A stretch of DNA of 64,000 bases, taken from Strigops habroptila (lineage: Eukaryota; Chordata; Aves; Psittaciformes; Psittacidae). Location: NCBI RefSeq assembly GCF_004027225.2, contig NC_044291.2, positions 11,082,707-11,146,706 on the forward strand, in the 5' to 3' direction. The position numbers and the translations under genes are program-made. This document shows, piece by piece, positions 51,891 to 61,380 of the stretch (position 1 is its first letter; every line of letters starts with the position of its first letter). Below the pieces are notes generated by a model. The model was given only the letters and a program-made list of their open reading frames with translations. It had not been told where the DNA came from and ran no database searches.

Positions 51891-52805
51891 TTTATTCCAG
51901 TGCCGTGTCTCTCTTTCCGTGTCTGTCTTGTGGCAAAGCTGGCAGGGAGCCCCGTGCTGAATCAGAGCCTCACCCAGTGCTGCCATGGGGGTTGCAAACA
52001 GCAAAAGGTGGAGGGATGGGGAGGGATGAAGTCAGCAGAGAGAAAGGCCAGGGGCTGCAGAGAAACTGAGAGGGAAGGGGCATCACCATTCCGGGATGCC
52101 TGGCTGATGAACAGCCTGCTGGAGAGGGGACAGGCCTTGCTGTGGGGGCTGAGGACACTCTGAAGCCCTCTGGCTCTCACCCACCTCCATCAAGAGGTAA
52201 ACAGTGGCAATCCCCTGCCACTGCTGTGCTCCCCAGCTCCTGGAAGCCAGGATGGGGCACTGGTTCTACTGACCTTTGGGAACAGAGGACTGACTGCAGG
52301 GATGAAGGCATCTGGGAAAGTCCCCACACATCAGCTCATCCAGCCCATCCACAGGGAGGTGCCCCGAGGGATTTGCAAAATGGAGAGGCAGCTCCCCTGT
52401 GCTGAACTGCCACTCATTCACAGCTTGCTCCCCATGTGCTGAGACCACCAGCCCAAGCTCCATGGGAGTCTCAGCATCAGGGAGGAGGAGTGGATCTCAG
52501 GTGACCAAAAAGGACAGCAAGCGAGGTCCTAGATTGAAATTGGAAGCCAAGGCCTCCTGGGGAGGGATGAGTGCTGTCACTAGAGAGGATGTGAGAGAGC
52601 TGGGACTGCTCCTGGGAAAGGCTCTGTGCAAGGGGCTGGTCCTGGCAGCCATCCCAGAGTAGCTGCTGCTTTCACCAGCTCCCCAGAGCCCTTGCACCCC
52701 TCGCAGGCAGAGCTGAGCAGAACTCGAGCAGTGTGGCAGCAGGCTGGGTTGGTTTCTTTCTTGAAAATAGAAATGGGAGCAAGCCACAGGTGAGGTGACA
52801 TTTGG

Positions 52806-52811
52806 TTTATT
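52806..52811 (-). terminator. Possible LRRC26 poly(A) signal AATAAA
   Basis: TTTATT on the plus strand reads AATAAA on the minus strand. It is the first canonical signal seen downstream of the LRRC26 stop, 1.3 kb away. A shorter 3' UTR using a variant signal is possible. Confidence 0.4.
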
Positions 52812-53539
52812 CACTGCATGATGTATTTAACTCTTGGCAAGAACTTGCCAAAGGATTCATCGACCCCCACCACCTCCCTGGCAGCTCTTGCATGGGCAAG
52901 AGACGGAGGGAACAGGGGAGGCTGGTGGCCACAGTCATCTCGTCGTGGCTCTTACTGCCTCGCAATAGGTAAGAACACATGCTAGAAAGGGCTGTTGCTC
53001 CTCCCTGAGAGACGATTTTGTCAGCCCAGCTTGTGCATTCCTCTGGAGCACATCTCCAGCTCCTGCTAGGCCACATCCCAGCACTCACTAACCATTTCCA
53101 TGCAATGCCATGGAGAAGAGTTTCCACAGGGAAAGGCAGGAGGCAGCAGGGCAGGGAGACAAGGGGCAGCCTCAGCCTCTTTTTGTGGGTGGTGGGATGT
53201 GAAGCAGCAGCAAAGGCTGTAAACCCACATTTTTGTCCCCACTCCCATCACTGAGCTGACTCTGGACCTTGGCCTTGGATAAGCTTTAGCCCAGGGGAAA
53301 AGCTACTGGGGGAGGAACCACTGTGCAGCTTCACCCATCCTTTGGCAGCCCCTTTGCCAAATCACATCAGTGGGAGCTCAAGGGTTTGTCTCTGTCCAAC
53401 CCTCACCCTAAACCTCAGCCTCGCCCTGGATCTTGGCTGTTGGCTGAGCCTTCTTAAGGTAGAAAACCTTCAAAAGCAGCATTTTACAACCTGCCGGGTC
53501 CTTGGGCAGCACATGGAGGGGTCTGGGGCTTTCTGACAA

Positions 53540-53965
53540 TCCCATGGAGGCTCTGGAGAGCCCCAAAAGCACCCAGAGATCTTCAAGTGCACCAAAAGGC
53601 ACACAGAGAGCTCTGGGGCACACCAAAAGGCAAACCAATGCCTGTCAGGGCACAGAAAGCCAAATGGAGGGCATTTGGATGCACAAAAAGCCAAGCCAAG
53701 GGGTCTTGGCATGCAAAGGCACACTGAGGCTGATGGGACTGAGTGGCAGATGGGGAGTGTTGGGGCCACCAGAAGGCCCAAGGAGGGTTTTGAGGCAAAC
53801 CAAAAGGCACACAGAGGCTCCTGAGCTGCAATGAAAGGTGAATGGAAACTCTGGGGTGCACTGAAAGGCACTCAGAGGGGTATGGTGTGTCCTGAGATGA
53901 TGCACACAGGGGCTCCCAGGATGCACCAAAAGGCACTCGGAGGCATATGGAGCATCCTGAAATGC
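53540..53965. repeat. About 30-bp minisatellite next to LRRC26
   Basis: Around a dozen diverged copies of a unit like GCACCAAAAGGCACACAGAG plus about 10 bases recur every 28-32 bp, for example near 53588, 53615, 53802 and 53917. Reverse-strand frames here (repeats such as SVCLLVC, FGLPQNP) come from the repeat. It ends about 190 bp after the LRRC26 stop, probably in its 3' UTR. Confidence 0.7.
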
Positions 53966-54151
53966 ACACTGAGGCCCCTGGGCAGCAGAAGGGGCAGGGC
54001 AGGGTGAGCTGGAGAAGGATCCCCTGTACTCCCCCAGGTCTGAGGGTGGGCTTCAAAACACTGAGAGCATCTGCGGTCAGAGCTGGAGGCTGCTCCCCCA
54101 GCAGTGGGGCAGAGGGAGCTCAGCATCGTCTTGGGGGACTCAGCGGCCCCT

Positions 54152-54399
54152 TCAGATGCAGGATCTCCTTGAGACATGGGGTTCCTTGCGCAGGTTGTGG
54201 TAAACCACCACGACGGAGCCTGTGAAGGTGCAGAAGAAGATGCTGGCCATGAAAGAGAATGGTCCAATGATCATGAAGGTGATGTAGTGCTGGGCAGAGA
54301 GCGAGGTCTCCTGACATTGCCTGAAGGACTCATTCCCAAAAGCCATGATCGGATACTTGTTCAGTTGCTCCGGGACACTGCAGAGGAGCAAGCTCTTCT
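54152..54399 (-). CDS. LRRC26: LRRC26 exon 2: end of LRRCT, membrane helix, tail, stop
   Basis: It continues EKSLLLCSVPEQLNKYPIMA, then FGNESFRQC, the helix HYITFMIIGPFSFMASIFFC and the tail RKEPHVSRRSCI, with stop TGA at 54154-54152. The tail is about 13 residues, much shorter than in human. A cluster of basic residues right after the helix is kept, which in gamma subunits matters for BK modulation. Confidence 0.92.
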
Positions 54400-55831
54400 C
54401 TGGAAGAGAAAATCAGTGCCAATGGGCACACTGGGCCACTGGGACAAGGCAAGTGTCAGGGACAGAGGGGATGGCAGGTTTGTATGGGACCAGGGCAGGA
54501 GGACAAGGGCTAGGCTGACCAGGATTACCCAGGGCAGGATATGAAGGAGGGCAGTGAGGGTTCAGGGCTCATCTACATCCTGCGCCCTGGGGAGTGGGAT
54601 GGGATGGGGAGGTGGGAACAGTGCTGGAGGGGGCGCTGGAAAATAGGCTTGGGGCAGATGGTAGATGGGGCAGGGAAGGTGCAGGCTTGGTTCCCAGAGG
54701 ACACATGTGAGAAGCAGTGAGCAGCCAGCCTGGAGAGGCCACAGAAGATCACAGCCAGCACGAGTGACGGTCACTCATCCAAGCTGGAAGCAAGCAGGAG
54801 CAGTGGCAGCAGAACGAGAGATCTTGCTGTCAGAGCTGACTCTGACCAAGGTTCATGGGGAAGAAATGCAGGATCAGCCCCATGTTCATGAAGGCACTGG
54901 GGAAGGGGCTGAAGGCACTGAGTCCTAGCTGCATCAGCAGTGGTGCCCATTGCGAGCACACCTGACCCTCAGCATGACAGGGCTGGTGCCACTGCTGGGG
55001 ACAGCACTGGGTGCCTGTAGCTGGGACATTGCCCAGTCCTCTTCTCCAGGCACAAGGACCAAGGGTGGGCACCAGGTAGCAGACCAGGGATGCAGACACC
55101 CAAGCAGACACAGGAGCTGCCATGGCCTGAGGATGGGACCTGGGGAACCTCCCCATACCCCCATGGACACCCACCATTGCAAGCCCACAGCTGCTGGCAG
55201 CAGGGTGCTGGGTGCAGCCTCAGCCCTGACGGGGTGACCAGCGAGCATGGAGCGGGGGGCTTGGGGACATGGTCCTCGGGCACTCACCTCGCACTTTGTC
55301 CCTGTTGTGGCTGAGCCAGCGCCAGAGAGGCAGGATGCTGCAGCTGCACCCCCAAGGGTTGTCCTGCAGGAAGAGGGCTCGGAGCTGGGGTAGCACTCGC
55401 AGCACCCCAGGCTCCAGCTGCCTCAGCCTGTTTCCACCCAGGTTCAGCTTGGTGAGGTTGGTGAGGGGCAGGAAGGTTTCAGGGGTCAGCACGGTCAAGT
55501 AGTTGTCGCTGAGATCCAGCTCCTGCAGGGCCCCGAGCCCCACCAGTGCCTGGCTGTGGATGAGCCCTAGATGGTTGTGGGGCAGGCTCAGCACCTGCAG
55601 CCCTGGCAGCGGCGGGAAGGAGCGTGGCCCCAGCACCGTGATGAAGTTGTAGTCGAGCCACAGGGCGCTGGTGTTGGTGGCCAGGCCCGGGGGCACCTCG
55701 CGGAGCCCGTGCTCGCTGCAGTCCACGTTCTCCATGGAGCAGCGGCAGGCAGCGGGGCAGCACTGCGAGGGCAGCGGGCGCAGCAGCAGCAGCCAGGCCA
55801 GCACCATGCCGCGGCACCACCAGCACCCCAT
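54152..55831 (-). CDS. LRRC26: BK-channel gamma-1 subunit LRRC26 (two exons)
   Basis: LRRC26 is a one-pass membrane protein that joins BK (KCNMA1) channels and makes them open at more negative voltage. Exons 55831-55288 and 54399-54152 join in frame (one base plus two) to give 263 residues. It has a signal peptide (MVLAWLLLLRPLPSQ), an LRRNT cap (cysteines at 24-38), about four to five leucine-rich repeats (55-158), an LRRCT cap (NPWGCSCSILPLWRWL; C162, C164, C187, C210), a membrane helix (about 220-248) and a short basic tail. NPWGCSC, the AF..ESF..C stretch and GP.SF in the helix fit human LRRC26 better than LRRC38, 52 or 55, and the position beside GRIN1 agrees. The start at 55831 is a choice; 55807 is also possible. 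Human has 334 residues. Confidence 0.92.
54400..55287 (-). other. LRRC26 intron
   Basis: It has donor GTGAGT and acceptor TTTTCTCTTCCAG when read on the minus strand. A hydrophobic minus-strand frame (55177-54830) lies inside but has no family match that I can see, so it is treated as intron. Confidence 0.8.
55288..55831 (-). CDS. LRRC26: LRRC26 exon 1: signal peptide, LRRNT, repeats, first part of LRRCT
   Basis: The exon ends ...HNRDKVR plus one G before GTGAGT (phase 1). The start is set at MGCWWCRGMVLAW because upstream in-frame residues to 55924 are not signal-like; M at 55807 would put the hydrophobic stretch right at the N terminus. The region is GC- and CpG-rich, as are the human gene and many bird promoters. 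Confidence 0.88.
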
Positions 55832-55960
55832 GGCTGACCACTGAGCGACGGGCGCTTCTGGACCTCCAGAACCGGGGCTTCCCCACGGGCAGGATCCCTG
55901 GTGCCCGTCGCCTTGTCCAGCCACTCGGTACCCTCAGTGGTGATGGCTGGAGGTGCTGCG

Positions 55961-56080
55961 CTCCCGGGAGCGGTGGATGTGCAGCCCCGGAGCCGATGCA
56001 CTCCCGGGAGTGGTGGATGTGCAGACCCGGAGCCGCTACGCTACCGGGAGCGGTGGATGTGCAGCCCTGGAGCCGATGAG
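55961..56080. repeat. Three 40-bp direct repeats upstream of LRRC26
   Basis: Units start at 55961, 56001 and 56041. Each begins CTCCCGGGAG (CTACCGGGAG in the third), a 10-bp palindrome, followed by YGGTGGATGTGCAGMCC and GGAGCCG. They lie 130-250 bp before the LRRC26 start codon on the minus strand, inside its presumed promoter. Other sequence matching the unit was not seen in the window. Confidence 0.9.
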
Positions 56081-56337
56081 CTTCCAGCCCCGGTTTTGCC
56101 TCAGGGTGGAGCTGAACTTTTCTCAGCAAATATTTCCGTGGTAATGCCTGCCCTGGCAAGGTGCTGGGCCGAGCCCTCGTCCCTCCCTCTGCTAGGCATC
56201 GCTCCAGCCAGGTAAGCAGCCAGCTCGGCATGGCCCGGGATTAACTGCTTGTGTGTGCTGCAGGCTGGAGAGCTGGAAAAAAGCAAAACCAGACCCAACT
56301 CTTGGCCTCCGTTCTCCCCATGGATGTGCTGCCTCAT

Positions 56338-56560
56338 CATAGGATCATAGAATTGTTTGGGTTGGAAGGGAACTTACAGCTCATCCAGTTCCAACTCCCT
56401 GCCATGGCAGGGACACCTTCCAAACCCCACCACCAGCAATGCCCCAGGTTGCTCCAAGCCCCATCCAACCTGGCCTTGAACACTGCCAGGGATGGGGCAG
56501 CCACAGCTTCTCTGGGCATCCTGTGTCAGCGTCTCACCACCCTGACAAGGAAGAACATCA
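56338..56560 (-). mobile_element. CR1 LINE 3' fragment, inverted
   Basis: It reads as the reverse complement of the CR1 end: ATAGGATCATAGAATTGTTT, GGGTTGGAAGGGAACTTACA, CTCCCTGCCATGGCAGGGAC and CAGGGATGGGGCAGCCACAG, then ACCCTGACAAGGAAGAACAT. Confidence 0.93.
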
Positions 56561-58790
56561 GCCATGTACAGAGGGTTGTATGGACCCAGGACCCCCATAA
56601 CTAGCTAGAGTGGGATAAAGCTTAAGTTGTACCATCAACAGATGTAACCCCATCTTCTGTGCTGGCTCACCCTGCCCAGAGGTCCTCAATGGGGAGCACT
56701 GCTGGGAGCCATGGGCCACCCCACTGAGCCCAGCCCTTAGCCAGACTCTGTTTGCCCTTGGCAGGAGACCACAAGCCATGCCAGAACGAGGAGGTTTAGG
56801 TTGGCGGTCCCATGGGCCAACCTCCTCCCCCCCACCAGGACCACACATTTGGGTGCACACTGGGGACACGCAGGAGCCCCTACATTAGAAGCTGCGGGAA
56901 AGGTGAACCTGCTGGGCTGCAGCCACCCAAAACTTGTTTACCCTGGCCCTGGCATGGCAGCACCAGCTCGAGAGGGCTCAAAGTCTGCCCCCACCCTGTT
57001 TATACCCGCTCCGGTTTCAAGCTGCTGAAGCCCCACAGCAGCAGGTTGGAGAGGAGAGGTGTCACCTCTTGGTGTCTCTGGCAGAGCTCGGTGGACACCT
57101 GGGACCAGAGGACACAGCCAGCAGCACACCATCCCACTGGCAGTCCAGAGAGGGGACACCATCCTCTACACACACCACGGCAACTCCTGTCTAGTTTACA
57201 ACCCTCATACTGGGTCACATTCCTGGAGGAATCTCTGGCACCTCTGCCTGGTGGCCAAAGGGGTGGGAGGGCAGCAAGGCAGTGCACGGGGTGTTCCCAA
57301 ATCTGGGCCAGAAGCAGCAGGCAGGAGATTTATTAATAGCATCTGGAGGAGCTTTGGGTTGTTTATCTATCCTGCAGCAAACTCGGTTTTACCGCATTAA
57401 TCCCCATCTGGAAGTAATTCAGAGGAATCCTACAGCCCAGCCCAGCCCCGGAGCGGGGCACAGACCTGCAGTCACATGGCCCTGCAGCACCAGCTCATCC
57501 CACCCATAGCTGTGGGCTATATGGGAACCGGAATTTTTAGGGAGCCCTGTCCCAAAATGCTCTTCCTCCCCAGGGGATGCATTGCCTGTGGCCACCTGGG
57601 ATCAGGTGGGAATGGCAAAATTCATTGAGGGGGGAAAATAACCCAAAATACTATTTATTTAATAGAGTATTTGTGCTCAGAGACCCCAAGAGCTGCAAAC
57701 CCACCTCAGCCCCTCGCTGTCACCCCACTGCACACTCCATGGCATGTGGCAGGAGGGATGTCCCCAGTGTCCTACATGCAGGCAGGGGCACCAGCCAAGT
57801 GCAAGACTGGTGCTGGCTGTGCCTTGCCCCACTACTGTCTCCTGTTTTGCAGACATTGGCTGCAGCAACTGCAGGCTGGTGACACTTTGGGGTTCTGCCC
57901 CCCAGCAGTAACAACACTGTACCTTCACACATGCTGCCAGTGCTCATCAGTGTCCCTTCCTCTGGACCCAGCACCCACAGGGAGAGCCCAGGTCCCTGTC
58001 CCCGGCCAGGGCTGTACCCACCAGTGCCCTGTTCCCCACTGGGGTTTAGGATTCCACATGGAACAGCACAGCCTGGCCCCAGGGTAGCTCCAGGAGAGGC
58101 TGCTCCGAGCACCCGCTCTGCAAGGGCAGCCTGGGTGGCCTGTGCTGACTGCTCTGGCAAAGGGATGTAAATCAGGATGCAAAGACTGTTCCCACAATGA
58201 AGTGATGGAGGGGCAGATAAACTCCTTCAGACACTGGCAGGGAGCAGCAGGGACATGCACAGAGGCACGCAGCAAGGGCCAAGCTTCATAGTCCTGGTGC
58301 TGGGAGATGCAGTGGAGCAGGAGTGGGAGCACAGAGGCAACGACCTGGGTCAAGGGACAGGGAACCGTGGGTCTTGGTCACCCTCCACTGTTGGAAAGCT
58401 GGGACCCAAGGTGGGGCAGAGCACAGGGTCCTGCTGGCACCTTTGTACAGAGCCATGCTTGGAATGGGGATGGGACCTTCCCAGACTGTTCCCAACATCC
58501 ACCATTAAGTATTTGGGGAGAAATGAAAATAGAGGGGAAGATGCTAAGACTCTGTGTTAGCTTTTCTCGTGTCCTTAAAGGCTTTAGTTTATTGCATGTT
58601 TCCATGTGACTAAAGACCTGAGGCAGGCTCGAACCACACCACACTTCTGCTGTCCCCCCAGACACCTCTGGCCTGGGACATCCCTGGTGCTCCTGCTTCC
58701 ATGGCTGGAGCTGCCCAGGCTGGGCTCTGCTGGGAACAGCTCAGCTCAGACTCTTTCTGGCAGGTGACACCAAGTGGTAGAACTGTGCAT

Positions 58791-58952
58791 GGGTGTTGTA
58801 CATGGGGTGGGTGCTGTGCAGGTGATGGGTGTTTTATATGGGGTGGGTGCTGTGCAGAGGATGGGTGCTGCGCATGGGGTGGGTGCTGCACGTGGGGTGG
58901 GTGCTACACATGGGATGGGCGCTGTACATGGGGTGGGCACTGTGCATGGGAT
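58791..58952. repeat. 18-bp minisatellite, nine copies
   Basis: Nine tandem copies of GGGTGCTGTGCATGGGGT with few changes. Because 18 is a multiple of three, all frames stay open through it, which creates false proteins such as (GWVLHM)n. Confidence 0.92.
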
Positions 58953-59792
58953 GCTGCACAGGGTATGGGTGCTGGACTCCTCTGGCCGCAGCCCTGGGAC
59001 CCAGTGCAGGGGACCACCAAGCACCAGGACAGCCCAAGGGACACAGGATCACTGCTGGCCCCAGGGAGTGCAGGCTCGGATCACCTGCTGAGCCCCGAGG
59101 GGCACCTGTGGTGCCTGCTGGTGGGATATTGGAAGAGTGCATAAACCACATGAAAAATGGATGCGGGAAATGGGCCCTGTGGAAGGACCACAAAAGCTGC
59201 CCAGGTGGCGCCAGGCCCTACCCAAGAACCGTGTTGGTATCACCCTGGTGGACCCCAGTCCTCCACATCTGGCCTCTGTTAAACCCACACCCAGATGTTT
59301 GTGATCTCACCCGTGCACCCGCTCTTTGGGGTCAGGCAGGGAAAGCCTTGCTGGCAGCAAAGGCATGGCCTGGAGAAACAGCAAAAGGGCTGAAGCAGGG
59401 GGTTTGCATGGATGTGAGGCAGGGAGGTGGGAGAGGAAAACCAAACCTGGCACGAGCCACAGAGCACAAGAGCAATCAGGAGCTCCTGTGGGCTCTGCTC
59501 TCTTCCCATACAGGAGCAAAGTAGGTGGTGGACAGATAAATCCAAAGAGCTGGAGCAACCTGTTGTGGTCTCCTGATAACTCTGTCATCCTCGATTTCAA
59601 CTGTCTAGCTACCCCAACACCCAAATTCCTTATGCAAGTGGCCAACAGAGCAACTTACAGGAAAGCAACCTGCTGGGTAGATCACTGCTCCCCATCCCAG
59701 CCCCAACATGGGGGGCCTTGCCCCAGCCTTGCCCTGGGCTTACCAACAAATATGACCAAGACATGCAGGCCAGCAGGGCCAATGGAGCACGG

Positions 59793-59798
59793 TTTAAT
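59793..59798 (-). terminator. Possible RNF224 poly(A) signal ATTAAA
   Basis: TTTAAT on the plus strand is ATTAAA on the minus strand, 395 bp past the RNF224 stop. ATTAAA is the second most common poly(A) signal. No AATAAA is closer. Confidence 0.4.
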
Positions 59799-60192
59799 GG
59801 ATGTGAAGCTTTCAGGGTGTTGGACATGGCCCAGAGTATAATTGTGTCACCTCCCATGTCCCCAGGGGTGCTTGGTGGAGGTGTCCCTGTTCAAGAGCCA
59901 CGTGCATGGAGAAGCCAGGGATGAGCAAGCCCCAGGGCAGGGACCAGGGACCATCCGTGATGGCTGGGTCAGGCTTCTGAGTGGGCAGGATGAGGGGTTG
60001 AAGGCATCCTCATCTACCCTGTTGCACCCCAAATCCCAGCAGGATGGACACCGGCAGGATGGGCAGCAAGCCCTGAGCAAGCTGAAGCCCTTCCCAGGCT
60101 GCCAGCACAGCCATGCTGCTCCTGTCCACACGTGGGCAGTGGGGTGCCCAGCAATGGTCCCAGACTGCAACCCAGCAGCCCCCTCCTTGCAC

Positions 60193-61380
<1,188 letters not shown>

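Larger units (their letters stand above)
51891..54151. other. Convergent GRIN1-LRRC26 interval
   Basis: It lies between the 3' ends of two genes pointing at each other. Reading on the minus strand, LRRC26 3' UTR probably occupies the right part, including the roughly 30-bp repeat array at 53540-53965, down to a possible poly(A) signal at 52806-52811. No additional gene is recognisable. Confidence 0.55.
56090..60190. other. Interval between LRRC26 and RNF224
   Basis: About 4 kb with a CR1 copy (56338-56560), an 18-bp minisatellite (58791-58952) and otherwise no recognisable gene. The right end probably holds the RNF224 3' UTR, with a possible poly(A) signal at 59793-59798. A compact block at 57320-57440 (TTACCGCATTAATCCCCATC) is AT-balanced and could be conserved non-coding DNA. 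Confidence 0.55.

Noticed and set aside
53470-54056. Minus-strand Cys/Leu-rich frames near the LRRC26 3' end
   Set aside because: They are the translated 30-bp minisatellite, downstream of the LRRC26 stop.
54830-55177. Hydrophobic minus-strand frame inside the LRRC26 intron as an extra exon or small membrane protein
   Set aside because: No splice sites that keep the LRRC26 frame; exons 1 and 2 join perfectly without it and no family is recognised.
55832-55924. In-frame N-terminal extension of LRRC26 (MAGQGDGHQ...)
   Set aside because: It would put about 30 polar residues before the signal peptide; the family starts close to its hydrophobic stretch.
58829-59524. Frame with GWVLHM repeats (231 codons)
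   Set aside because: It comes from the 18-bp minisatellite whose unit is a multiple of three.
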